Shown here one piece after another: positions 25,731 through 33,422 of a stretch of 64,000 bases of DNA. The translations under genes were made by a program, and so were the position numbers. Origin of the DNA: Bacillaceae bacterium OF18-1A (GTDB taxonomy: Bacteria; Bacillota; Bacilli; Bacillales; Bacillaceae_G); NCBI GenBank assembly GCA_027694045.1, contig JAQEWB010000002.1:620001-684000 (forward strand), written 5' to 3'. Within the stretch, counting starts at the first letter, position 1, and the number at the start of each line of letters is the position of its first letter. The notes under the pieces were generated by a model. The model saw only the letters and a program-made list of their open reading frames with translations. It was not told where the DNA came from and made no database searches.

Positions 25731-27413
25731 ATGAATGTTGATATTTCCGTAGACCGGACGTGGCAAAATAATTTTTTAAATAGAATCGATGAAGATGGGC
25801 CTTGGACAAATTGGGATTTATACCATTTAGCCTATGAAACAGAAAAATCTTTACTTGTTCCTACTTTCGATGGACTACAAGCACCGAAGCATTTATCCCA
25901 TTTCACACCGCTTCCTCATCAATTAGAAGTTGCTCAAAATGTAATTGAACAAATGAACGGTAAAGCGATACTAGCAGATGAAGTGGGCCTCGGAAAAACA
26001 ATTGAAGCTGGACTTATTTTAAAAGAATATATGGTGCGCGGGCTTGTAAAAAAGGTTCTCATACTCGTCCCAGCCTCTCTCGTTTCACAATGGGCATACG
26101 AACTAAATACAAAGTTCTTCATTCCTGCTGTGGCTCAAAAGAAAAGCTATTCATGGGAACAAGCCGATGTAATCGTATCATCTATCGATACTGCGAAACG
26201 CTCACCACATCGCGATATCGTTTTGAACTTAGAATATGACCTTATTATTATCGATGAAGCACATAAACTGAAAAATAACAAAACAAAAAACTATGAATTT
26301 GCACAACGATTAAAGAAGAAATTTTGCTTATTATTAACCGCTACTCCTGTTCAAAACAAGATTGATGAGATTTTCAACCTTGTTTCTTTATTAAAACCAG
26401 GGCATTTAGGCAATCAATCCAACTTCGAAGAATACTATGCTTCCAAAAATCGTTCAGCCGAATCAGATGAAGATTTAAAAGCTCTCATTAACAAAGTAAT
26501 GGTTCGAAATAGACGTCATAATACCGGAATTGATTGGCCCAAAAGGCATGTTCGTACAATTTTTGTTGAGTTTAATGAGGAAGAGCAAGCATTATATGAC
26601 GCTATTGAAAATTGGCGAGGACAAGATGCCTTCACATCTGCTTTCTCATCACTAACTTTAAAACGCGAGGCATGTAGTAGTCGTGAGTCTGTATACTATT
26701 CATTGAAAAAACATGTAGAAAAAAGACAGAAGGAAAATGAGCATTACAAAAAAGATCCACATATCGATGTGCTAATGGACAAAATTAATCATATCCCCTT
26801 CAACTCAAAAGCGAATAAAGCTCTTGAGATTATAAAAGAAATTGACGATAAAGTTGTCATTTTCACAGAATATCGAGCGTCGCAAATGTACTTACAATGG
26901 TTTTTACAACAACATGGTATTTCTTCCGTACCATTCCGAGGCGGATTTAAACGCGGGAAGAAAGATTGGATGAAGGAACTTTTCCAAAACCGTGCTCAAG
27001 TGTTAATTGCAACGGAAGCTGGTGGAGAAGGTATTAACTTACAGTTTTGTAGCCATATGATTAATTACGACTTACCATGGAACCCAATGCGCCTTGAACA
27101 AAGAATTGGACGTATTCACCGCCTTGGTCAAAAAAATGATGTTCATATTTATAACTTAGCTACAAAGCATACTGTTGAAGAACATATTTTGAAACTGTTA
27201 TATGAAAAAATCAATTTATTTGAGCGTGTTATCGGTGAACTCGATGAAATTTTAACAAGAATTAATATGAAAAACATCGACGCACATATTCAAGAGATTT
27301 TTGCGCAATCAAAAAGCGAAGGTGAAATTCGAATTAAGATGGAAAACTTAACATCTATTATCGACTTTGCGAAACGAAATGAAGCTGAGGTGCAAGGCTA
27401 TGCAGCAACATGA
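25731..27413 (+). CDS. yqhH: SNF2-family helicase-like ATPase YqhH
   Basis: Superfamily 2 DNA translocase of 560 residues. Motif I ILADEVGLGKTIEAGLIL, DEAH box LIIIDEAHKLKN, motif III LLLTATPVQN, motif V EAGGEGINLQFC, and motif VI RIGRIHRLGQ are intact, so the ATPase should be active. It lacks extra DNA-binding domains and resembles RapA without the RNA polymerase-binding parts. AAAGGTGGG precedes ATG. It overlaps yqhG by 14 nt, and in B. subtilis the pair also lies divergent to gcvT. Cellular role unknown. Confidence 0.93.
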   Translation: MNVDISVDRTWQNNFLNRIDEDGPWTNWDLYHLAYETEKSLLVPTFDGLQAPKHLSHFTPLPHQLEVAQNVIEQMNGKAILADEVGLGKTIEAGLILKEYMVRGLVKKVLILVPASLVSQWAYELNTKFFIPAVAQKKSYSWEQADVIVSSIDTAKRSPHRDIVLNLEYDLIIIDEAHKLKNNKTKNYEFAQRLKKKFCLLLTATPVQNKIDEIFNLVSLLKPGHLGNQSNFEEYYASKNRSAESDEDLKALINKVMVRNRRHNTGIDWPKRHVRTIFVEFNEEEQALYDAIENWRGQDAFTSAFSSLTLKREACSSRESVYYSLKKHVEKRQKENEHYKKDPHIDVLMDKINHIPFNSKANKALEIIKEIDDKVVIFTEYRASQMYLQWFLQQHGISSVPFRGGFKRGKKDWMKELFQNRAQVLIATEAGGEGINLQFCSHMINYDLPWNPMRLEQRIGRIHRLGQKNDVHIYNLATKHTVEEHILKLLYEKINLFERVIGELDEILTRINMKNIDAHIQEIFAQSKSEGEIRIKMENLTSIIDFAKRNEAEVQGYAAT

Positions 27414-28194
27414 AATTCATAATTACTTATACAATTTCTTCGAGGCGAATAACTGTGAAATTTTAGAGCGTTCCCCTCACTTATTAGATGTACAGTTAAC
27501 AATTGAAATGGATAAATTATTAATGAATCGCCCTTTCTATTGGCACTATCTTGAGAAAACAGGAGGCGTACCGAATCCGATGCGCCTTACTCTTATTACC
27601 AATCCAGAAAATGAAGACACCGATGGCGAGCTTATTCACTATGGTTCACCACGTCTTCACCAAATTTTCCAAACAACAAAAGAACTAGGCTCTTACATAC
27701 GTTTATATGAGGATGTACGACATAACGGTGCAACACATACACCGCTCCATCCTTGGCTCGGTATAAATGTAAAAGTTTCCTATCAATGTGATCGAAAAAA
27801 AGACATCCTTCACTCCATTGGTATTCATCTCATTTCGGGAACAATGATGGCAAATTTTCATGAAACATTAACTAAAATTAAACTTACACCGAAAATACCT
27901 GACTTTTGTTTTACGCTCTCCCCTATTATTAAGCCTCAAAGCGGCTTACAACGCATAGAAGATGCTTTAAAAAATATTATTGCAGAAGATGATCATACGT
28001 GGGCAAAAGAAGCGAGAGTACGCTGGAATCATGATTTAGATCTCCTAAATCGCTTTTATGAAGAAAGTGATGAACTGCCCGAAAGCTATGAAATTGAAAA
28101 ACAAGCTTTGCAAGAACAGTATGAACCACGCATTACAGTGCAAATTATTAACGGTGGTCTTTTTTATGTTACCGCGAATCATTTTCTAAATTAA
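27400..28194 (+). CDS. yqhG: YqhG family protein, partner of YqhH
   Basis: A 264-residue soluble protein: MQQHEIHNYLYNFFEANNCE, LTIEMDKLLMNRPFYWHYLE, GIHLISGTMMANFHETL, EARVRWNHDLDLLNRFYEES. No catalytic motif is apparent. Start chosen at ATG 27400 inside the end of yqhH, with GAGGTG upstream. Overlap implies coupled translation with the helicase, so YqhG is probably a cofactor or substrate adaptor of YqhH. Confidence 0.9.
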   Translation: MQQHEIHNYLYNFFEANNCEILERSPHLLDVQLTIEMDKLLMNRPFYWHYLEKTGGVPNPMRLTLITNPENEDTDGELIHYGSPRLHQIFQTTKELGSYIRLYEDVRHNGATHTPLHPWLGINVKVSYQCDRKKDILHSIGIHLISGTMMANFHETLTKIKLTPKIPDFCFTLSPIIKPQSGLQRIEDALKNIIAEDDHTWAKEARVRWNHDLDLLNRFYEESDELPESYEIEKQALQEQYEPRITVQIINGGLFYVTANHFLN

Positions 28195-28227
28195 AAAGCC
28201 CCTTCTGTTTTTGAAAGGGCTTTTTTG
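28194..28227 (+). terminator. Terminator after yqhH-yqhG
   Basis: AAAAGCCCCTTC pairs with GAAAGGGCTTTT followed by TTGATT. It immediately precedes bcr1-like copy B. Confidence 0.85.
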
Positions 28228-28228
28228 A

Positions 28229-28386
28229 TTTATCCCGCTTTAACGGGCAGTAAGACCCCCATCTCAAAATTCAGCGGAAGCAAAGAAGTTAGGTGGGGGA
28301 TCAACTGTCCATAAAAGTCCGATTGGTGAGAGCTAATAATCAGTGGGGGATGAACAAAACCCCCACTGATTAAAGTTTCACTTTAT
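28229..28386 (-). repeat. bcr1-like repeat, copy B (full length, minus orientation)
   Basis: A 158-bp element bounded on both sides by TTTAT (28229-28233 and 28382-28386), which looks like a 5-bp target duplication. Internal blocks in order: CCCGCTTTAACGGGCAG, CTCAAAATTCAGCGGAAGCA, GGTGGGGGATCAACTG, GATTGGTGAGAGCTAATAAT, CAGTGGGGG...CCCCCACTG, TTAAAGTTTCAC. The right-hand TTTAT contains the stop codon of the next small gene. Confidence 0.88.
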
Positions 28387-28514
28387 CCTCTATCGCTATT
28401 ACGCTCTTGTTGTTTTTGCTTTTCCATACGTTTTTGAGACGCACGATCCTTTGCACTCACATGATTTGCATCAGTTGGAAGATTTTCTTTTGAACGACCA
28501 ATTCCATTACTCAT
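28383..28514 (-). CDS. Small basic hydrophilic protein (43 aa)
   Basis: MSNGIGRSKENLPTDANHVS begins a 43-residue, very hydrophilic peptide rich in Lys, Arg, Gln and Asn, ending QQERNSDRG. AAAAGGAGTGG lies at good spacing. Composition resembles minor small acid-soluble spore proteins, but I cannot match one by name. Its TAA lies within the boundary TTTAT of the adjacent repeat, so insertion may have altered the original C-terminus. Confidence 0.65.
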   Translation of the reverse strand: MSNGIGRSKENLPTDANHVSAKDRASQKRMEKQKQQERNSDRG

Positions 28515-28586
28515 TCTTTTCCACTCCTTTTTATATCTTTTAAAATACACCCTTATTTTCAGCTAGAGCTACAATCCTTATACAAA

Positions 28587-28617
28587 AAAATAAGAGCAGC
28601 CATTAGCCACTCTTATT
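28587..28617 (-). terminator. Terminator of the 75-residue gene
   Basis: AATAAGAG pairs with CTCTTATT; the minus strand ends in TTTTTTTG. It overlaps the last codons. Confidence 0.7.
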
Positions 28618-28840
28618 CATTCACGTATTTTTGAAACATATCATGGATGCCTTGATTTACTAGGTTCGAGATCTGTTCATCAGATTTATTCGGATAACGA
28701 TCACGCAATCTGATAGATGCCTTCACCATTAAATTTTCTAATACAGAACGGCCACCTTCTCCATAAATAATTTCAGCATACTTTACAAGCCTTCCATCCT
28801 CTACTGTTGCTGGATTATGATTGAAGAAAAATTTACTCAT
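28613..28840 (-). CDS. Small soluble hypothetical protein flanked by cre sites
   Basis: A 75-residue protein: MSKFFFNHNPATVEDGRLVK, YAEIIYGEGGRSVLENLMVK, DEQISNLVNQGIHDMFQKYV. Mostly helical, no membrane segment, no family recognised. ATG 28840 follows AGAGAGAGGTGGAGACA. A perfect-consensus cre-like site lies 20-33 nt upstream of the start and another about 165 nt upstream, so carbon catabolite control is likely. Confidence 0.7.
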   Translation of the reverse strand: MSKFFFNHNPATVEDGRLVKYAEIIYGEGGRSVLENLMVKASIRLRDRYPNKSDEQISNLVNQGIHDMFQKYVNE

Positions 28841-28859
28841 TGTCTCCACCTCTCTCTTT

Positions 28860-28873
28860 TGATAACGTTTACA
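28860..28873 (-). promoter_or_regulatory. Candidate cre (CcpA) site 1
   Basis: Minus strand TGTAAACGTTATCA matches the WTGNAANCGNWNNCW consensus at every position. It lies close to the likely transcription start of the 75-residue gene, a position typical of repression. Confidence 0.55.
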
Positions 28874-29004
28874 TTTATATAGATTATTTATGTTATTTAT
28901 TTCACAATATTGTATGCACATATATTTAATTAGTTTCATTATAAAGCAACATATCAATAGTAACTATGTTACTTTTCGTCCGTTTTGTGAACAATCCGAA
29001 AAAA

Positions 29005-29018
29005 TGAAAGCGTTTCCT
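29005..29018 (+). promoter_or_regulatory. Candidate cre (CcpA) site 2
   Basis: TGAAAGCGTTTCCT, preceded by A, fits the cre consensus fully. It lies between the 75-residue gene (minus) and the membrane protein at 29173 (plus), so either could be controlled. Confidence 0.5.
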
Positions 29019-29172
29019 TTATTATATACTAAAAAAATTTACTACGCTAGGGGCAATTTTTTTCAATCTACTAATCCCTCAAAAATTTATATATTTCTCT
29101 TTTCTCATTAAACCTTATACAATTTTCAGAAATTATATTATAAAATATATGTATGACTTAAGGAGGCTGTAT

Positions 29173-29805
29173 ATGAATCAAAATAAAAAAGCTATATTGG
29201 ATCTTGTCTTTTATCTCGTAATTCCATTCCTCATTTGGAAATTCGCAAAACCTTATATCGATCCTTATTACGCGATGTTACTTTCCTCTGTTCCGGGAAT
29301 TATTTATACACTGTATACCTTTAAAAAAGAAAAACAGTTTAACGTAACAGGGTTCTTTATTTTAATTACACTCATTTCTAATACAACGGTAGATTTATTA
29401 TCCGGATCAGCCGAACGAATGTTGTGGAACGATGCGTATTATCACATCGTACTCGGCATTATCGTCATATGCACAATTTTTATAAAAAAACCACTTATGT
29501 TATACTTTGCAGCCGATATTGCAGCACTGCAAGGGCATGACCGTGATAAAAGTCGTGAACTGTATCGTGATAGTCGTATCTATCCAGCTTTGCAATATTT
29601 AACACTATTTTTCGGTATTCAATTTATATTAAAAAGCTTCTTAAAAATTTATTTCATCTCTGTTTTCGGTGTAGATGGATACGGTGAGATGAGAGCCATT
29701 ATGACCGCTGTTGGCTGGGGCATTTCCATTTGTATCGGAATAGGGTTCGTATGGGTGAACAATAAAATACATGCCGTTACAGAAGAAAAAGAGTCCATAC
29801 AGTAA
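29173..29805 (+). CDS. VC0807-like integral membrane protein
   Basis: A 210-residue protein with six predicted helices; signature-like stretches are LDLVFYLVIPFLIWKFAKPY and a conserved histidine in NDAYYHIVLGIIV, with a short soluble loop DIAALQGHDRDKSRELYRD. AAGGAGGC precedes ATG 29173. The family call rests on helix layout and motif resemblance. Function unknown. Confidence 0.65.
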   Translation: MNQNKKAILDLVFYLVIPFLIWKFAKPYIDPYYAMLLSSVPGIIYTLYTFKKEKQFNVTGFFILITLISNTTVDLLSGSAERMLWNDAYYHIVLGIIVICTIFIKKPLMLYFAADIAALQGHDRDKSRELYRDSRIYPALQYLTLFFGIQFILKSFLKIYFISVFGVDGYGEMRAIMTAVGWGISICIGIGFVWVNNKIHAVTEEKESIQ

Positions 29806-29806
29806 A

Positions 29807-29848
29807 TGAAAATCCCCTAGTAGTATGATGCTACTAGGGGATTTTCAT
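29807..29848. terminator. Bidirectional terminator before yqzE
   Basis: AAAATCCCCTAGTAG pairs with CTACTAGGGGATTTT around TATGATG. Confidence 0.9.
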
Positions 29849-29872
29849 TTTGCTAGACATATTACGAAATCG

Positions 29873-30073
29873 TTAACTTGATTTTTTTCTTTTATTTTTT
29901 ACGTTTCGATAAAACAAAGCAGCACTTAGCGGCATAACACCAAACCACTTATTCATAAATGGCTCTTTTTCAGCACGGCGTTGTTCTTTCTTTTGTTTAC
30001 GATCTTCTTTTGGAGCATCCATATACGACACAAACTGCTGTGTCACAAAGCGAACATAATCATTAGTAGACAT
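29873..30073 (-). CDS. yqzE: YqzE family protein
   Basis: A 66-residue protein: STNDYVRFVTQQFVSYMDAP, a charged KEDRKQKKEQRRAEKEPFMN stretch and a short hydrophobic segment WFGVMPLSAALFY before a basic tail. Position beside aroK and the comG operon, and this sequence pattern, match B. subtilis YqzE. Function unknown. Confidence 0.85.
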   Translation of the reverse strand: MSTNDYVRFVTQQFVSYMDAPKEDRKQKKEQRRAEKEPFMNKWFGVMPLSAALFYRNVKNKRKKSS

Positions 30074-30111
30074 ATTATCATCACCTCTACTTGATTAGTA
30101 TGTCCACTTTT

Positions 30112-30609
30112 TTATACATTAATCTTTGCCATTAATTCATTCATAATTTGTTTTACCGACTTATTTGTCGTATCAATATGAATATGAGCTTCTTCATAAT
30201 ATGCTCGGCGCAACTCAAATTTCGTTACAAATGCCTCTATATCTTTCTTCTGAAATAGCGGACGTGTCGTATCTTCACGAAGTCTTTCTGCAATTACATA
30301 CGGATCACAATATAAATATACGACAGTCCCGTTCTCTTTCATCCACTTTCGATTTTCCGCTCGTTCAATAATCCCTCCACCAGTTGTAATAATAGTATTA
30401 TGAACCGGTAGTGAACGTAACATTTCACTTTCATATTCCCGAAAAGCCATTTCGCCTTCTTCTGCAAAAATATGCCGAATCGCCTTCTCTTGCTTTTCTT
30501 CGATTGTTTGATCTGTATCTACAACATCCATATGAAGTTCTTTACTTAACACTTTTCCAATTGTTGTTTTCCCTGCTCCCATATAGCCGGTTATGTATAT
30601 AGATTTCAT
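30112..30609 (-). CDS. aroK: Shikimate kinase
   Basis: Phosphorylates shikimate in aromatic amino-acid synthesis. The 165 residues show P-loop GYMGAGKT (8-15), the shikimate-binding Asp/Arg in [19 protein letters not shown], and the lid [15 protein letters not shown] 30609 has AGAGGAACG upstream; an in-frame codon at 30624 adds five residues. Second shikimate-pathway gene in the window (with aroQ). Confidence 0.96.
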   Translation of the reverse strand: MKSIYITGYMGAGKTTIGKVLSKELHMDVVDTDQTIEEKQEKAIRHIFAEEGEMAFREYESEMLRSLPVHNTIITTGGGIIERAENRKWMKENGTVVYLYCDPYVIAERLREDTTRPLFQKKDIEAFVTKFELRRAYYEEAHIHIDTTNKSVKQIMNELMAKINV

Positions 30610-30675
30610 ACTCGTTCCTCTCAATCGTTCTTTATTATTTGTTATTATAACGAAAGATGTTACTTTTTTTAATAA

Positions 30676-30718
30676 AAAAACGTTTTGTTCTTCTTATAAA
30701 AAGAAAAACAAAACGTAA
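30676..30718 (-). terminator. Terminator between prolyl hydroxylase and aroK
   Basis: ACGTTTTGTT pairs with AACAAAACGT. The minus strand then runs TTTTTTATTAAAAAAAG. Confidence 0.75.
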
Positions 30719-30729
30719 CATACCCGCTC

Positions 30730-31380
30730 TTACTTATAAGCGCCTCTTCTCACCCACTGCGTTGCAATCCATTTTTCACCTTTCGTTACAGGTGCCCCTC
30801 CATGTAACGTAAGCTCATTTAACGATTGGTCTTGATAAAAATACTCAAAATATACTGCCATTCCCTTTCTAGGGTGAACAGAAAGATTTAATTTCGGAAA
30901 GAATGTTTCTCCGCCTTCTTCTACATCATTTAAGTACATGACAAGCGTACTAATACGATTATTAGCAGCTGATCTACTATGTTCCGCAAAATAATCATAG
31001 TGCGCTTTATATTGTTGATCCACTTCATAATTTAAAATGTGTAATCCTTCTCCATGCGAAACTGGAACATTCATGATAGATGAAATTCGTTTTTCAATCT
31101 TCGCAGTAAGTTCATTATCATCCAAAAATGCACCTTTACTCGTTCGAATATCATTTACATCACGTGATGAACCCACTTTAGAACGCGCTAGCTTATTTTT
31201 AGACATTTCAATTAATTCTTCACACTCTTCATCACTTAATACATTTCCTAACACGACAATAAGAGGTTCTTCAAATTTTGAAATAATGTGTATTTCCCTA
31301 TCTTCTGTCATAATTACATTTCCTGTATGATCAAAAATAGTTTGTTCTTTATTTTCACCTATTTGGTTGTTATTTGTCAT
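30730..31380 (-). CDS. Prolyl 4-hydroxylase (2-oxoglutarate/Fe(II) oxygenase)
   Basis: Hydroxylates proline residues using O2, Fe(II) and 2-oxoglutarate. The 216 residues begin MTNNNQIGENKEQ, and the iron triad is visible: His127 and Asp129 in AHYDYF, and the distal His in LTLHGGAPVTKGEKW with the 2-oxoglutarate Lys. I recognise near-identity to the B. anthracis collagen-like prolyl hydroxylase, with scattered substitutions. GGGAGAATAGGG precedes ATG 31380. Likely targets are collagen-like exosporium proteins or EF-Tu; both are inferences. Monocistronic between aroK and comG. Confidence 0.94.
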   Translation of the reverse strand: MTNNNQIGENKEQTIFDHTGNVIMTEDREIHIISKFEEPLIVVLGNVLSDEECEELIEMSKNKLARSKVGSSRDVNDIRTSKGAFLDDNELTAKIEKRISSIMNVPVSHGEGLHILNYEVDQQYKAHYDYFAEHSRSAANNRISTLVMYLNDVEEGGETFFPKLNLSVHPRKGMAVYFEYFYQDQSLNELTLHGGAPVTKGEKWIATQWVRRGAYK

Positions 31381-31556
31381 TTCCCTATTCTCCCTAAAAA
31401 AATAATGATTGGATAGCATGAATATATCATATTCTTTCTACCTTTCTCTTTTTTGAGAAAATTTAAACTTTAAGTTACTGTATTTATTCATTTTTCATAC
31501 AAAAGCAACTCCCTTTACAATAGAAAATTACGGTTTTTATCCATATATTTTACATA

Positions 31557-31928
31557 TTAACCTTCTATCCAATCAAATATTTTTCCATCCTCTTTTCTAT
31601 ACCGAAAGCTCACCGTATAGAAAACTTCCTGATTTATTTTGCACTGTAGTGAAACGAGAACGATATCATTTTCAAAGGCATAGTTTCCACTCACTTCTCC
31701 CTTTTCATACTGAAAGAAAAATATATCTTCCTTTTCTTTTTTCTGTAAGTCTTTTTTTACATCTACAAGAGCTCGATTAAGTAGCTCCTCTACTAAAAAT
31801 TTTTGCTCTGTTTCAATATAGAAACTTTTATCAGAGAGCAACATATTCGTTTCGTATATAAAAAAAGAAGTTAATAAAACAAGAAAAATAATTGTTCCTG
31901 GCATTGTAAATCCAGCTTCTTTTCTCAT
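31557..31928 (-). CDS. comGG: Competence pseudopilus component ComGG
   Basis: Last comG gene, 123 residues: MRKEAGFTMPGTIIFLVLLT gives a pilin-like N-terminal helix that partly keeps the GF motif. The start overlaps comGF by an ATGA. ComGG helps the minor-pilin complex that primes the DNA-uptake pilus. Identified mainly by order. Confidence 0.85.
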   Translation of the reverse strand: MRKEAGFTMPGTIIFLVLLTSFFIYETNMLLSDKSFYIETEQKFLVEELLNRALVDVKKDLQKKEKEDIFFFQYEKGEVSGNYAFENDIVLVSLQCKINQEVFYTVSFRYRKEDGKIFDWIEG

Positions 31929-32395
31929 CCCTTCATTTCCATTTCGCTATGTCTTACAACTATACCTTCATATAGTTTTCCACTAGTATCTTTCACATTT
32001 ATAATGAGTAAATGTGGAGTTAATTCATATGAAACCGTTGCAACTTTTTGTAATATCAATTCTCTTCCGCGCATATTCACTTTTCTTATAAGATGATTAT
32101 TCACTTTTTCATACGTCACTTCAGAACCATTGCGCAGGCGAAATCGCAAAATACTTGCTCTATTTTCAAAGGCTATCTTCTCTCCAAATGAAACTTCACG
32201 AAATTCTAATTGTACTTGTCCTAAAAATACATCCCACTCCCAATCCGTTAACCCTTTTGACTGTTTATTTTCTATTCCAATAAAATGTAGACGTGGTAAA
32301 AGTAAAAAGACTAGTGATAACAAAAATAAGCATATGATCATTTCTATCAATGTAAATCCAGCTTCTAATTTGCTTTTTCTCCCGCATAAAAGCAT
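31925..32395 (-). CDS. comGF: Competence pseudopilus component ComGF
   Basis: A 156-residue minor pilin with processing motif EAGFTLIEM and a strong N-terminal helix (IICLFLLSLVFLLLPRLHF). I place the start at ATG 32395 (MLLCGRKSKLEAG), since an upstream in-frame codon at 32437 would extend the leader with residues lying inside comGE. It overlaps comGE by 31 nt. Confidence 0.83.
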   Translation of the reverse strand: MLLCGRKSKLEAGFTLIEMIICLFLLSLVFLLLPRLHFIGIENKQSKGLTDWEWDVFLGQVQLEFREVSFGEKIAFENRASILRFRLRNGSEVTYEKVNNHLIRKVNMRGRELILQKVATVSYELTPHLLIINVKDTSGKLYEGIVVRHSEMEMKG

Positions 32396-32691
32396 TGTTC
32401 CATCATTCTTCCTTTCACATCTTTCCACATAGCACAAACTTCATTTCCTCCCCAATATGTGTCATATACAATTCCGTTTATAACTTCTTCTTTCACTCGC
32501 TTCTCCTTATCCTCATACACATATAGGGCTGCTTCTTTTTTTAGTAATATGAATGCCTTATAACGAATTTGTATATTTTTCCTTTCTTGCATAATCAATA
32601 CTATTTGAGGAAGTAATAACGATACCGCCATCATTAATAAACTTAACGATACAATCATTTCAGCCATTACTGATCCTTTTTGACATTTCAC
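32365..32691 (-). CDS. comGE: Competence pseudopilus component ComGE
   Basis: A minor pilin: VKCQKGSVMAEMIVSLSLLM gives the leader, Gly at the cleavage point and the hydrophobic helix. The start is uncertain. GTG 32691 (108 residues) has GGAAGAGGGAGA upstream and yields a normal short leader; ATG 32733 and GTG 32769 would give leaders of 22-34 residues overlapping comGD. It overlaps comGD by 32 nt. Confidence 0.78.
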   Translation of the reverse strand: MKCQKGSVMAEMIVSLSLLMMAVSLLLPQIVLIMQERKNIQIRYKAFILLKKEAALYVYEDKEKRVKEEVINGIVYDTYWGGNEVCAMWKDVKGRMMEQCFYAGEKAN

Positions 32692-33115
32692 GATACGTAA
32701 ATCTCCCTCTTCCAAGTTGAAATACAATCTCATATTTATAACTCCGATATGAAAGTAAAACCGTACCACCCCTATTAATATTCCCCTTCGGATTATATGT
32801 CATCGGATTTGGAAAAGTATGCAAATCAATTTGTATATCGTTATCATAGACTCTCTTAACAATAAAATGATTCGTACCTGATTCTCCAATGTAATACATA
32901 TTTCTCCCTTTATACCACCGTAACGTATAGTGTTTTTGTCGATTTATCGCTACTTGTTGCATGTACAAAATATCATTTGAAAACTGTCTCAAAAATTGTT
33001 CAACTTTTTGTCTTTCATACAATGAATGTATATTAAAATACGTAACGAGGCTTAATATGGAAATAGCAAATAAAACGAGTAACATTTCTAAAAGAGTAAA
33101 TCCCTTTTGTTTCAC
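32660..33115 (-). CDS. comGD: Competence pseudopilus component ComGD
   Basis: A 151-residue minor pilin with MKQKGFTLLEMLLVLFAISI (cleavage after Gly5) and a soluble C-terminal domain containing FRQFSNDILYMQQVAINRQ-like helix and GKGNINRGGTVLL-type strands. ATGA overlap with comGC gives coupled translation. Confidence 0.9.
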   Translation of the reverse strand: MKQKGFTLLEMLLVLFAISILSLVTYFNIHSLYERQKVEQFLRQFSNDILYMQQVAINRQKHYTLRWYKGRNMYYIGESGTNHFIVKRVYDNDIQIDLHTFPNPMTYNPKGNINRGGTVLLSYRSYKYEIVFQLGRGRFTYREMSKRISNG

Positions 33116-33411
33116 AATGTTCTAATTGATACTGTGCCATCATCAGAAATATGAATGGATTCACCATTTGGGCACTTATCAGCTGTTATATACTTTCCAT
33201 CTGTTAGTTCTTTTAACGACGGAATTTTATTATGTTGTAATTGATATACTTGTATTTGCGCTTCTATAGATTTCACATAAGCCGCACACCCTTTTCCTTG
33301 GACCGATGAACGTTGTGTAACTACATTTGGAATAATTAACAGTAATAATACAGTTATGACGACCATAACTAATAACATTTCTAAAAGGGTAAACCCCTCC
33401 TCATTCTGCAT
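33112..33411 (-). CDS. comGC: Major competence pseudopilin ComGC
   Basis: A 99-residue major pilin: MQNEEGFTLLEMLLVMVVIT, cleaved by prepilin peptidase after Gly6. Two cysteines, in GKGCAAYVKS and ADKCPNGES, fit the known intramolecular disulfide. ATG 33411 has TTTAGGAGG; a longer frame to 33498 overlaps comGB and is not used. Confidence 0.94.
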   Translation of the reverse strand: MQNEEGFTLLEMLLVMVVITVLLLLIIPNVVTQRSSVQGKGCAAYVKSIEAQIQVYQLQHNKIPSLKELTDGKYITADKCPNGESIHISDDGTVSIRTL

Positions 33412-33422
33412 ATAAATTCCTC

